The notes under the pieces were generated by a model. It was not told the origin of the DNA. It worked only from the letters and a program-made list of their open reading frames with translations, and made no database searches. Shown piece after piece: positions 51,485 to 59,844 of a stretch of DNA of 64,000 nucleotides. The stretch spans positions 186,001-250,000 of the forward strand of contig NZ_BCSV01000004.1 of the NCBI RefSeq assembly GCF_001571045.1. The letters run 5' to 3'. The stretch's first letter is position 1, and each line of letters opens with the position of its first letter. Origin of the DNA: Curtobacterium ammoniigenes NBRC 101786 (lineage in GTDB: Bacteria > Actinomycetota > Actinomycetes > Actinomycetales > Microbacteriaceae). The position numbers were made by a program, and so were the translations under genes.

Positions 51485-52534
51485 TCAGTCGGCGATCCGG
51501 ACCTCGTCCTCGCGACCCAACGCCCGCACGTGGTAGCCCGTCTGCGCGACGGCGGAGGCGAGGAGGAATCCGCTCATCGATCCGATTCCCCCGTGGAAGG
51601 GCACGAGCGACGCTACGTCGTACAGCGTCGGGCGATCGAGCGCGTCCAGTGCACGCGCGACATGGGCGGTGCGCTCGGCACGGTGCGCGATGAGCGCTGC
51701 CGCGCGGTCGGGCAGTCCGCGGAATCGATACTCATGCCCCGGCGCGACGACGAGCCGTCCAGCGTCCGGGAGGCGCGCCACACGTTCCAACGACCGGATC
51801 GCGTCGTCGAGCGGGTTGCGTTGCGTTCGCCCACCGAGTCCGACGCCCGGGTTGATCCGCGGGAGCACGTGATCCCCGCTGAACAGGATGCCGTCTGCCT
51901 CGTCGAGGAGGCAGACGTGCCCGTCGGTATGGCCCGGTGTGTGCACGACACCCAGACGCGTATCGCCGATGTCTACGGTCATCCCGTCGATGAGGTCGAG
52001 GTCCACCGCGAAGTGCTCCGGGTCGGGCACCGGCGCACCCCGGCCGGTCCCCCACGCGGCGAGCACGCCGGGAAGGAGTGCCGACGGGACGCCCCAGCCA
52101 CGAGCCTCCTCCGCGTCGTCGACCCGCTCGGCCGCCCATCCGCGGATGTGCCCGACGTCGAGCGGATGCATCGCAAGGGAGGCGCCGGTGCGGTTGCGAA
52201 TGACCGTCGCCGCCCCCAGGTGGTCCAAGTGCAGGTGCGTGATCAGCACGAGTGAGACGTCGTCGATGCGGCGTCCGATGGCCGTGAGACCGTGCTCGAG
52301 GGCGGTCAGCGATCCCGGGTCGGACCAACCAGGGTCGATCAGCGCCAGACCGGCGGCGCCGCCGTCGATCGCATAGCAGAGCGTGAAGTCTGGGACTCCG
52401 ACGGCGAACGGGACGGGAATCGACCACAGTCCAGGCCGGAGCCTCTCGACCGGTGGCAGCGCGCCGCCTCGCAGCGCAGCCGCCTGTGCAGCACTGATCG
52501 CTCCTGGGATACCCGTCGAGACGCCTCGTGCCAC
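51485..52534 (-). CDS. Metallo-beta-lactamase-fold hydrolase
   Basis: This 349-residue protein has the metal motif THLHLDH (His100, His102, Asp104, His105), then HTPGHTDGH and FSGDH, so the dinuclear site is complete. The group (glyoxalase-II-like MBL hydrolases) cleaves thioesters or lactones; the substrate here is unknown. The GTG at 52534 lies 6 bp after TAGGCT. It is upstream of, and in the same direction as, the azoreductase-like gene, with its own promoter there. Confidence 0.88.
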   Translation of the reverse strand: MARGVSTGIPGAISAAQAAALRGGALPPVERLRPGLWSIPVPFAVGVPDFTLCYAIDGGAAGLALIDPGWSDPGSLTALEHGLTAIGRRIDDVSLVLITHLHLDHLGAATVIRNRTGASLAMHPLDVGHIRGWAAERVDDAEEARGWGVPSALLPGVLAAWGTGRGAPVPDPEHFAVDLDLIDGMTVDIGDTRLGVVHTPGHTDGHVCLLDEADGILFSGDHVLPRINPGVGLGGRTQRNPLDDAIRSLERVARLPDAGRLVVAPGHEYRFRGLPDRAAALIAHRAERTAHVARALDALDRPTLYDVASLVPFHGGIGSMSGFLLASAVAQTGYHVRALGREDEVRIAD

Positions 52535-52540
52535 CCGGTC

Positions 52541-52546
52541 AGCCTA
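52541..52546 (-). promoter_or_regulatory. -10 box (TAGGCT) of the MBL-fold hydrolase gene
   Basis: TAGGCT on the minus strand lies 6 bp before the GTG at 52534. Confidence 0.55.
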
Positions 52547-52593
52547 TTGGCGCTGCCCGTCGCGTCCGCAGAACGGCCGACCGCACCCGCTGT

Positions 52594-52599
52594 TAGCCT
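52594..52599 (+). promoter_or_regulatory. -10 box (TAGCCT) of the acyl-CoA ligase gene
   Basis: TAGCCT lies 6 bp before the ATG at 52606. Confidence 0.55.
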
Positions 52600-52605
52600 G
52601 CAGCA

Positions 52606-54270
52606 ATGCCGGACACGATCGGGAGCTACACGCCGGAGCAGGTCGAGCAGTACTACGCCGTCGGGGACTGGCAGGACGCCGTGCTCTGGGATCTCGTCGT
52701 GGAGCGCGCCGCGGAGCACGGCGAGCGCGTCTTCGTCACCGATGGGGACGGCGCCCTCACCTACGCCGAGCTCTGCGAGCAAGGGCTTCGCGTCGCGGCT
52801 GGTCTGCGCGGACTCGGCGTGCAGCGCGGCGACCGCGTGGTCGTGCAGATGCCGAACTGGCGTGAGTTCGCCGTGATCGTCGTCGCGCTATCTCGACTCG
52901 GCGCGATTCTCGTTCCCACGATGCCGATCTTCCGGCGCGACGAGGTCGGCTATGTGCTTGCGCATTCCGGCGCGCGTGTGGTCATCGGTCCGGAGGTCTT
53001 CCACGGCTTCCGCCACATCGACATGTATCGAGAGATTGCCGACGACGTCGACACCCTCGAACACGTGGTCGTCGTGCGACCGTCGGATCCGACGGCGCTC
53101 GACGGCGCCATCGATTTCGCTGTGCTCATCGCTCCCGGCAACCTCGATGCGATCGATCGTGGCCTCGACTCGCCCGCGGCGCCCGACGACGGTGCGCTCG
53201 TCGTGTACACATCGGGGACGACGAGCCGTCCGAAAGGCTGCTACCACTCCTTCAACACGATTCACGCCGCGGCGAAGCTGCTGAACGACCGCCTCGATGT
53301 CGATGGGAGCGACACGCTGTTCAATCCGTCGCCGGTTGCGCATTCGACCGGGCTGATCACGGGTCTTCTCATGCCGCTCTTCGTCGGTGGAAGCACCCAT
53401 TTCATGGCGGAGTGGCAGCCCGCCGACGGCCTGCGACGTATCCGCGAGTACGGGTGCACCATGACCGTGACCTCCACGACCTTCCTGACCACCACGATGG
53501 AGGCGTTCGACCCCGCGAGCGACGACATCGGGTCGATGCGGTACTGGGTCTGCGCTGGATCGCCGATCCCGGGAGCGGTCGTGCAGCGGGCCCGGGAGAT
53601 GTTCCCCTCGTGCCAGATCCTCTCGCTCTACGGGCGCAGCGAGAACATGACCACCACACTGTGCGCTCCCGAGGATCCCCCCGAGAAGTCGGTCACCTCC
53701 GACGGCCGCGCGCTGGCCGACTCAGTGGTTCGCGTCGTCGGCGAGCACGGCGAGCCGCTCCCCGTCGGGGAGGCCGGGGACATCGCGTATCGCGGTCCGT
53801 CGCACATGCTCGGCTATTACCGGGACGACGAGCAGACCGCACTGCTCTTCACCGCCGATGGGCTCTCCCGTTCGGGCGACCTCGGCGTGATGGACGCGGA
53901 CGGGTTCGTCCGGGTGACCGGCCGGATCAAGGACATCATCATCCGTGGGGGCATCAACATCTCGTCACGCGAGGTCGAGGATCTGCTCGAGGAACTGCCT
54001 GCGGTGCGCGCGGTGGCGGTCGTGGCGATGCCCGATGAGCGGCTCGGCGAGCGCTCCTGCGCCTTCGTCGTCCCGGCGCCCGGTCATGAGGCGCCCTCGC
54101 TCGCTGAGGTGACGGCGTTCCTTCGCGGCAAAGCGATCGCGGTGCAGAAGCTACCGGAGCGCGTCGAGATCGTCGAGGACCTGCCGATGACACCCGTCGG
54201 CAAGGTGCGAAAGAACGTGTTGCGCGATCGGATCAGCGAGATTCTCGCGCTGGAGGCCGCGGCCGAGTAG
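52606..54270 (+). CDS. AMP-dependent acyl-CoA synthetase
   Basis: This 554-residue adenylate-forming ligase has the P-loop VYTSGTTSRPKGC, SLYGRSENMTTT, RSGDLGVMD and GRIKDIIIRGGINISSREVE, with the catalytic Lys in TPVGKVRK. It resembles cyclohexanecarboxylate/medium-chain acyl-CoA ligases. Substrate is not predictable. A leaderless start is likely. It precedes ligC by 9 bp, although the functions are unrelated, and it is near other acyl-CoA genes (dehydrogenase, thioesterase, crotonases) in this region. Confidence 0.9.
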   Translation: MPDTIGSYTPEQVEQYYAVGDWQDAVLWDLVVERAAEHGERVFVTDGDGALTYAELCEQGLRVAAGLRGLGVQRGDRVVVQMPNWREFAVIVVALSRLGAILVPTMPIFRRDEVGYVLAHSGARVVIGPEVFHGFRHIDMYREIADDVDTLEHVVVVRPSDPTALDGAIDFAVLIAPGNLDAIDRGLDSPAAPDDGALVVYTSGTTSRPKGCYHSFNTIHAAAKLLNDRLDVDGSDTLFNPSPVAHSTGLITGLLMPLFVGGSTHFMAEWQPADGLRRIREYGCTMTVTSTTFLTTTMEAFDPASDDIGSMRYWVCAGSPIPGAVVQRAREMFPSCQILSLYGRSENMTTTLCAPEDPPEKSVTSDGRALADSVVRVVGEHGEPLPVGEAGDIAYRGPSHMLGYYRDDEQTALLFTADGLSRSGDLGVMDADGFVRVTGRIKDIIIRGGINISSREVEDLLEELPAVRAVAVVAMPDERLGERSCAFVVPAPGHEAPSLAEVTAFLRGKAIAVQKLPERVEIVEDLPMTPVGKVRKNVLRDRISEILALEAAAE

Positions 54271-54279
54271 GCAGGGTCC

Positions 54280-55317
54280 ATGCCTGCATTCGCTCCCATG
54301 CTCGCGAAAGCCGTGACGCGCCTCCCGGAGCCGGACAGCGTCCCGGGCGGCCTGTCGTACGAGCCGAAGTGGGATGGGTTTCGCGGCATCGTGACCTTCG
54401 ACGGTTCCGACGTCACAATCGACAGTCGAGGCTCGAAGCCCCTGACACGCTATTTTCCCGAACTCGTGCGCGCCTGCACCGCGCAGCTGGCGGTGCCGTG
54501 CGTCCTCGATGGCGAGATCGTGATTCGACGAGGGGCGGACGGTGCGGAGCGACTCGACTGGGATGCCCTCACGCAGCGAATTCACCCGGCGGCCTCTCGG
54601 ATTGAGCGCTTGAGCGCGGAGACGCCGGCATCGTTCGTGGCGTTCGACCTGCTCCGCCTTGGCGACCGCGACTGCACGTCGCTGTCGTTCGACGATCGTC
54701 GCGCGCTGCTCAAGGAGCTCGCGCGGACCTTCGAGGCGCCACTGCATCTCACACGGACGACCTATGACTCAGCGACCGCGGCGGACTGGTTCACGCGATT
54801 CGAGGGCGCGGGGCTCGACGGCGTCGTCGCCAAGCCGCGAGCGCTTCCGTACCAGGAGAACAAGCGCGTGATGCTCAAGGTGAAGCATCATCGGGAGGCC
54901 GACGTGGTCGCGATCGGATACCGGGTCCACAAGTCGGGCAGCGGAGTCGGCTCCCTGCTCCTCGGTCTCTACGACGACGAGGGAACGCTGCGGATGGTCG
55001 GGGGCGTCTCGGCATTCTCCGACGTGCAGCGGCAGGCACTCGTCGAGGAGCTGGAGCCCGTGGTCGAGCGTGACGCAGATGGGAGGCCCGTCACGGACGC
55101 CACGGAGCGGTCGCGGTTCTCGTCCGGTCGCGACACCGGATTCATCCGCCTGCGCCCGGAACGCGTGCTGCAGGTCCGCTACGACCAACTGGAGGGCGAC
55201 CGATTCCGCCACACGGTGCAGTTCGATCGGTGGCGGCCGGACCGTGACCCGTCATCGTGCCGGTTCGATCAACTCGATGTCCCCGAGGCATACGACCTGG
55301 GCGCCGTCCTCGACTGA
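54280..55317 (+). CDS. ligC: ATP-dependent DNA ligase, LigC type
   Basis: This 345-residue ligase seals DNA nicks with ATP. The adenylation motif is EPKWDGFRG with Lys30 in the active site, followed by SRGSKPLTRYFPE, LDGEIV, GLDGVVAKP and KRVMLKVKH, then a C-terminal OB-fold domain. Size and domain order fit mycobacterial LigC (Rv3731). The Prim-PolC-like gene lies divergently oriented across the microORF region, as for Rv3730c/Rv3731. Ku is not in the window. LigC/PolC have been linked to base excision or gap repair. Confidence 0.9.
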   Translation: MPAFAPMLAKAVTRLPEPDSVPGGLSYEPKWDGFRGIVTFDGSDVTIDSRGSKPLTRYFPELVRACTAQLAVPCVLDGEIVIRRGADGAERLDWDALTQRIHPAASRIERLSAETPASFVAFDLLRLGDRDCTSLSFDDRRALLKELARTFEAPLHLTRTTYDSATAADWFTRFEGAGLDGVVAKPRALPYQENKRVMLKVKHHREADVVAIGYRVHKSGSGVGSLLLGLYDDEGTLRMVGGVSAFSDVQRQALVEELEPVVERDADGRPVTDATERSRFSSGRDTGFIRLRPERVLQVRYDQLEGDRFRHTVQFDRWRPDRDPSSCRFDQLDVPEAYDLGAVLD

Positions 55318-55372
55318 TCGCGCAGTTCCTATCCGTTCAGCGCCAACCCCTTTCAGGAGTAGTTAGCCGAAC

Positions 55373-55378
55373 TAGTAT
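55373..55378 (+). promoter_or_regulatory. -10 box (TAGTAT) upstream of the microORF chain
   Basis: TAGTAT lies 5 bp before the GTG of the 17-residue ORF at 55384. It suggests transcription begins at or next to that codon. Confidence 0.5.
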
Positions 55379-55383
55379 TACGA

Positions 55384-55437
55384 GTGAGCGATTTTTTGAT
55401 CGCCGATGGATCTTCCCGATTGGAGTGGTTCGAATGA
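55384..55437 (+). CDS. Putative 17-residue leader ORF
   Basis: A GTG 5 bp after a TAGTAT box opens a frame encoding VSDFLIADGSSRLEWFE. Its TGA overlaps the ATG of the next small ORF (ATGA). The layout suggests a leaderless short ORF that couples translation into the next one. The DNA also contains a GCGAT/ATCGC hairpin. No function can be assigned, and it may be a chance frame. Confidence 0.4.
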   Translation: MSDFLIADGSSRLEWFE

Positions 55438-55595
55438 GCACGCATCTCCTCACTCGCCCGTCGCAGCGCAGCCCGTTCACCGAGGTGCGTCGTGCGCGGC
55501 AGCAGCGTGCGCTCGCGACCAGCGCGACCGTCACGGGCATCCTCAGCGTGACGGTCACGGCCGTCGCCCTCGTGACGATCGGTTTCGGCGCATGA
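55434..55595 (+). CDS. Small membrane protein, 53 residues
   Basis: ATG at 55434 has GGAG eight bases upstream and overlaps the stop of the 17-residue ORF. The product starts MSTHLLTRPSQRSPFTEVRR, has a basic middle and one predicted membrane helix (about residues 29-51, ATSATVTGILSVTVTAVALV). Its family is not recognised. The next frame starts within its stop (ATGA). It lies in the 511-bp gap between ligC and the Prim-PolC-like gene. It is the most plausible of the three small ORFs. Confidence 0.5.
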   Translation: MSTHLLTRPSQRSPFTEVRRARQQRALATSATVTGILSVTVTAVALVTIGFGA

Positions 55596-55729
55596 TCGGC
55601 TCGGACGGCATCACCGACGCGCATCGGACCACCTGGAACCGGCTGACGCGTCTGCATCTCGCGACGACCTCGATCCCGGATCGGACGACCTTCAGGGACG
55701 ACGCGGAGCGCTGCGACGCGCGACGCTGA
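55592..55729 (+). CDS. Putative 45-residue ORF coupled to the small membrane protein
   Basis: This frame starts with ATG overlapping the stop of the 53-residue ORF by 4 bp. The product (MIGSDGITDAHRTTWNRLTR at the N-terminus, ending DDAERCDARR) is soluble and not recognised. The evidence is only the overlap; chance is quite possible in GC-rich DNA. The stretch from 55730 to 55828 holds nothing I can name. Confidence 0.3.
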   Translation: MIGSDGITDAHRTTWNRLTRLHLATTSIPDRTTFRDDAERCDARR

Positions 55730-55828
55730 CGCGACATCCTGGTGGAGCGGTGCGTCGCGACGACGACGAGCCGGCGTGACGTCGGCGACTCGGCGTTCCG
55801 TCTGGCAGACGCGAGCTGGACTGACGCG

Positions 55829-56848
55829 TTAGCCCTTCCGCGCTCGTGACGGTTGGACCCGCGGAGGCTCGCCCGGCATCTTCGGATAATCCGGCGGGAA
55901 GGGCAGTTCACCGAGACCGTTCGCGAGGTCCCGCTCCCACCACTCCAGCAGCCCATCGATGGCGGCCGGCTCCTCCCCCATCGTCTCCCACGGGTCTCCC
56001 GTCATGCAAAGCCGTTCGGGTGCGGAGCGAACGGTGTGCTCACTGGGATCCGCGGTTGGGAGCTCATCCCACGTCAACGGCATCGACACGGTCGCGCTCG
56101 GGAGCGCCCGAGGGCTGTAGGCACCGGCGATGGTTCGGTCCCGATTCGCCTGGTTGAAATCGACGAAGACGCGCCGCCCTCGTTCTTCTTTCCACCACGC
56201 CGTCGTCACGCGGTCCGGCATCCGCCGCTCGAGTTCCCGAGCCGCTGCGATCACGGCATGCCGCACGTCGAGGAACTCGTGCTCGGCGCGAATGGGCGCG
56301 TAGACGTGCACGCCGCGGTTGCCCGACGTCTTCACCCACGCGGTCAGGCCGACCTCGGCGAGCACCGCCCGGAGCTCGATGGCCGCCGGAACCGCATCGC
56401 TGAAGTCGGTTCCGGGCTGCGGATCCAGGTCGATGCGCAGCTGGTCGGGCAGGTCGGACGTCTCGGCGCGCGACGCCCACGGGTGGAACACGATCGTGTT
56501 CATCTGGGCGGCCCAGACCGCCGCCGCGGGTTCGTCGATGATCATCTGCGGGTGGGCACGAGCGCTCGGGTAGGTGACCGTCACCGCGCGAATGAACTCC
56601 GGTGCACCCTTCGGCAAATTCTTCGAGAAGAAAAACTCCCCCTCGACGCCGTCGGGGAAGCGCTGCAGCGACACCGGGCGATCGCCGTTCGCGCGGACGA
56701 ACGCATCACCCACCGCCACGAGGTATTCGGCGAGATCGAGCTTCGTGATCCCGAGCGCCGGCCAGAGCACGCGCGTCGGGCTCGAGATTCGCACCGCGCG
56801 GTCGCCGTCGGGGCCCGCCACGGTCAGCACGGTCGCATCGCTCGCCAT
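55829..56848 (-). CDS. LigD-type polymerase domain protein (Prim-PolC)
   Basis: This 339-residue stand-alone archaeo-eukaryotic primase-type polymerase resembles the polymerase domain of LigD and mycobacterial Prim-PolC (Rv3730c). It has VLWPALGITKLDLAEYL, SLQRFPDGVEGEFFFSKNLP, the metal-binding IDLDPQPG (Asp140, Asp142), VKTSGNRGVHVYAPI and RRVFVDFNQANRDRTIAGAY. It can insert nucleotides, often ribonucleotides, in short gaps. The ATG lies 7 bp after TAGCGT. It is divergent from the MshA-like gene and faces ligC. Confidence 0.9.
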   Translation of the reverse strand: MASDATVLTVAGPDGDRAVRISSPTRVLWPALGITKLDLAEYLVAVGDAFVRANGDRPVSLQRFPDGVEGEFFFSKNLPKGAPEFIRAVTVTYPSARAHPQMIIDEPAAAVWAAQMNTIVFHPWASRAETSDLPDQLRIDLDPQPGTDFSDAVPAAIELRAVLAEVGLTAWVKTSGNRGVHVYAPIRAEHEFLDVRHAVIAAARELERRMPDRVTTAWWKEERGRRVFVDFNQANRDRTIAGAYSPRALPSATVSMPLTWDELPTADPSEHTVRSAPERLCMTGDPWETMGEEPAAIDGLLEWWERDLANGLGELPFPPDYPKMPGEPPRVQPSRARKG

Positions 56849-56855
56849 GGCGTGG

Positions 56856-56861
56856 ACGCTA
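56856..56861 (-). promoter_or_regulatory. -10 box (TAGCGT) of the Prim-PolC-like gene
   Basis: TAGCGT on the minus strand lies 7 bp before the ATG at 56848. Confidence 0.55.
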
Positions 56862-56975
56862 CTCTCGGCGCGCTCGACGCTGGCGTGCAGCGAGCGCGTT
56901 GCGCTTGTCCAGCCGCTCGACGCTCCCGTCCGGCGCCATCAGCCGCATTCTTCGGGAGGCCCGTCACGCCCTGGG

Positions 56976-56981
56976 TAGGCT
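56976..56981 (+). promoter_or_regulatory. -10 box (TAGGCT) of the GT4 gene
   Basis: TAGGCT lies 7 bp before the GTG at 56989, giving a leaderless start. Confidence 0.55.
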
Positions 56982-56988
56982 GGTATCT

Positions 56989-58203
56989 GTGACTGACTCC
57001 CCCGACGCCGGGCCTTCGTCACCGCTCCGGATCGCGCTCGTCTCGCTGCACACGTCGCCAGGCGATGAGCCCGGATCCGGCGAGGTCGGTGGGATGAACG
57101 TCGTCGTCCGGCACCAGGCGGAGGCGCTGGCCGATCTCGGGCATCACGTGGACATCGTCACCCGGCGGTCGTCGCCCAACCAGCCGGACGCGGTCGAACT
57201 CGTCGACGACGTGTGTCTCCGATTCCTCTCGGCAGGGCCGGCGGAGCCTCTGCCCAAGGGCGAGCACGACGCGTTCATCGAGCCGTTCCGCGACGAACTC
57301 GCGGCGCTCGGATCGTACGACATCCTCCACGCGCATCACTGGTTCTCGGGGATGGCCGCACTGCCGGTCGCGCGAGCGCGCAGCATTCCGCTCGTTCAGT
57401 CGTTCCACTCGATCGCGGCGCCGGCCGACTCACCGCTGTCCGACGGCGAGCGCCCGGAGTCGGTCGGCCGCCTTGCCGGTGAGAGGCTGCTGGCACAGCG
57501 CGCCGACGCGCTCGTCGCGGTGAGCCAAGCCGAGGCCGACACCATCCGGATGCGGCTCGGCGCCGATCCTGCGCGCGTGTGGATCGTGCTCCCCGGCGTG
57601 GACGGATCGGTGTTCCGACCGGCCGGCGCGCCCACGCGGGCCCGCCGGCCGTACATCGTCGCGGCCGCCCGGGTGCAACCGCTGAAGGGCCTCGACCTCG
57701 CGATCGAGGCCCTGGCGCGCGTCGACCCGACCATCCGGCCCATGCTCGTCATCGCCGGTGACGCGTCGAGCGAAGCCGGCGGATACCCGGACGAGCTCCG
57801 TGCGCTCGCCGACGGGCTCGGGATCGGCGAGGAGGTCCGGTTCGTCGGCCCGCAGTCGCGAGCCGATCTGGCGTTTCTGTTCCGCGGCGCCGTGGCCGTG
57901 GTCGTGCCCTCGCACTCCGAGACCTACGGTCTGGTCGCCCTCGAAGGGTCGGCATCGGGCGTGCCGGTCATCGCCGCCGCGGCCGGTGGCCTCCGCGAGG
58001 CCGTGGTCCATGGAGAGACCGGCGTCGTACTGGAGTCGCGCGACCCCGACGTCTGGGCCGCGGAGATCACGCACGTGCTCACCGATGCGGCGTATGCGAC
58101 CGATCTCGCCGCGGCTGGCCGTGAGCATGCCGAGCGGCTCAGCTGGGAACGCTCGGCAACCGGGCTCATCGCCGTCTATCGGAGGCTCCTGACCGCGACG
58201 TGA
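56989..58203 (+). CDS. GT4 glycosyltransferase, MshA-like
   Basis: This is a 404-residue GT-B glycosyltransferase. The N-terminal HTSPGDEPGSGEVGGMNVVV loop resembles MshA, which makes the first intermediate of mycothiol. The C-terminal donor domain has VAAARVQPLKGLDLAIEALA and SHSETYGLVALEGSASGVPV with the E-x7-E motif. True MshA assignment is not certain, since related sucrose-phosphate-synthase and mannosyl transferases share these motifs and no other mycothiol gene lies nearby. It precedes the crotonase operon by 37 bp. Confidence 0.85.
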   Translation: MTDSPDAGPSSPLRIALVSLHTSPGDEPGSGEVGGMNVVVRHQAEALADLGHHVDIVTRRSSPNQPDAVELVDDVCLRFLSAGPAEPLPKGEHDAFIEPFRDELAALGSYDILHAHHWFSGMAALPVARARSIPLVQSFHSIAAPADSPLSDGERPESVGRLAGERLLAQRADALVAVSQAEADTIRMRLGADPARVWIVLPGVDGSVFRPAGAPTRARRPYIVAAARVQPLKGLDLAIEALARVDPTIRPMLVIAGDASSEAGGYPDELRALADGLGIGEEVRFVGPQSRADLAFLFRGAVAVVVPSHSETYGLVALEGSASGVPVIAAAAGGLREAVVHGETGVVLESRDPDVWAAEITHVLTDAAYATDLAAAGREHAERLSWERSATGLIAVYRRLLTAT

Positions 58204-58240
58204 TCGAGGGCACCTCGCCGCGAAGTGACAGGATGAGTCA

Positions 58241-59059
58241 ATGGACTGGTCGCAGCGGGGCTCAGAGGGCATCATCGTCACCGAGCCACAGCCGGGCGTG
58301 ATCCAGATCCGCATCGACCGGCCGGACACGCGGAACGCGCTCACGATCGAGATGTTCGACGTGCTCCACGGACTTGCGATGGACATCGGTCGCGATGACG
58401 ACGCTCGCATCGTCATCCTCACCGGCACCGGCCCCGCGTTCTGCTCAGGGTTTGACCTTCGGCAGGCAGAAATGCTGACCGAAGCGGGACCGCTCGGGAT
58501 GCTGCGTCTGCAAGACCGCGCCGCTGACGCCATGCTGGCGTGGCGTGCACTTCGCATTCCTGTGATCGCCGCCGTCAATGGCGACGCCGCCGGGGGCGGT
58601 CTGGCGCTCGCGCTCATCGCCGACATCCGTCTTGCCGCAGCGAAGGCACGGTTCAGCGCAGCATTCGTCCGAGTCGGCCTCTCCGCAGGCGACCTTGGCA
58701 CGTCGTGGACGCTGACCCGTCTCATCGGGCCCGGCCGTGCGGCGGAGCTCTGCTTCACCGGGCGCTTCGTCGACGCGGCAGAGGCAGCGAATATCGGCCT
58801 CGTCAACGCCGTCATCGAGGAGGAGCAGGGGGACCTCCTCGCGGCGTCGCTTCGGATGGCGGACGCGATCATGGCGAACGCTCCCGGAGGCGTGCAGCTG
58901 TCGAAGCGCGCGCTGCAGGCGAACATGGAAGCCGCCTCATTCTCCGCCGCGATCGAGCTCGAGAACCGCGGGCAGGCGCTGCTCACCCGCACTGCCGACA
59001 TGGTGGAGGCGATCCAGGCCTTCCGCGAGAAGCGCACCGCGCGATTCGTCGGGAACTGA
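58241..59059 (+). CDS. Enoyl-CoA hydratase/isomerase family protein, first of pair
   Basis: This 272-residue crotonase-fold protein has the oxyanion segments PAFCSGFDLRQ and NGDAAGGGLALALIADIRLAA. Instead of the hydratase Glu at the first catalytic position, it reads FVRVGLSAGDLGTSW; the second Glu is kept in AAELCFTGR. The GLSAGD pattern occurs in variant actinobacterial crotonases that may act as isomerases or dienoyl-CoA enzymes. The ATG lies 6 bp after CAGGAT, a weak -10. It heads a five-gene coupled operon. Confidence 0.88.
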   Translation: MDWSQRGSEGIIVTEPQPGVIQIRIDRPDTRNALTIEMFDVLHGLAMDIGRDDDARIVILTGTGPAFCSGFDLRQAEMLTEAGPLGMLRLQDRAADAMLAWRALRIPVIAAVNGDAAGGGLALALIADIRLAAAKARFSAAFVRVGLSAGDLGTSWTLTRLIGPGRAAELCFTGRFVDAAEAANIGLVNAVIEEEQGDLLAASLRMADAIMANAPGGVQLSKRALQANMEAASFSAAIELENRGQALLTRTADMVEAIQAFREKRTARFVGN

Positions 59060-59061
59060 CC

Positions 59062-59844
59062 ATGCCCGACCGCCACGTCCCCACCGCGCCCGCCGCGGAC
59101 GACCGCGAGCTCACCACACTGCGGATCGAGCACCACGCCGATGGAGTCGCCGTGCTCCGTCTCGACCGACCCGACCGTCGGAACGCGCAGACCGTGCGGA
59201 TGTTCGCCGAGTTCGGGATCGCCGCCCGGCAGCTCAGCGGGAGCGCCGTGCGCGCGCTCGTCATCACGGGAACCGGTGATCTCGCGTTCTCCGCCGGGTT
59301 CGACCTGGGCGAGATCGATGTGATCGCCGCCATGGGCGTGCGCGACTTTCTGCAGTTCCAGGAGACGGCGACCAACGGGATCCAAGCGCTCCGGAGCCTC
59401 CCATTCCCCGTGATCGCGGCGGTGCAGGGCGCCGCAGTTGGAGGCGGCCTCGCGCTGGCCCTGGCGGCCGACATTCGCCTCGTTACCCCATCGACCCGAC
59501 TGAGCGCCGCGTTCATCCGCATGGGGCTGTCGGCGGGCGAGCTCGGCACCTCGTATCAGCTCCCCCGACTCATCGGGCCCGGCGTTGCCGCCGAATTCGC
59601 CTATACCGGCCGGACGATGGACGGCGCCGAGGCGGTTCGCACCGGACTCGCGAACCGGATGGTCGACGACGATCGGCTCGACGCGGAAGCGCTGACGCTC
59701 GCCCGCACCATCGCGCAGCGCGACCCGGCCGAGGTCCGACTCGAGAAGATGCTGCTGCACCGTGCGATCGAGGTGCCATCGTTCGCCGCGATCCTCGACC
59801 TCGAGCGCGCCCTCCGCCTCGCCACCGCGGGAGAACCCGCGTGA
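59062..59844 (+). CDS. Enoyl-CoA hydratase/isomerase family protein, second of pair
   Basis: This 260-residue crotonase-fold protein is a paralogue of the preceding gene (shared NAQTVRMF/NALTIEMF, AFSAGFDL, GGGLALALAADIRL, FIRMGLSAGELGTSYQLPRLIGPG). Here the loop reads SAGELG instead of SAGDLG. It starts 2 bp after the stop of the first. Tandem duplication with divergence, perhaps with different substrates or a mixed oligomer, is the simplest explanation. Confidence 0.88.
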   Translation: MPDRHVPTAPAADDRELTTLRIEHHADGVAVLRLDRPDRRNAQTVRMFAEFGIAARQLSGSAVRALVITGTGDLAFSAGFDLGEIDVIAAMGVRDFLQFQETATNGIQALRSLPFPVIAAVQGAAVGGGLALALAADIRLVTPSTRLSAAFIRMGLSAGELGTSYQLPRLIGPGVAAEFAYTGRTMDGAEAVRTGLANRMVDDDRLDAEALTLARTIAQRDPAEVRLEKMLLHRAIEVPSFAAILDLERALRLATAGEPA

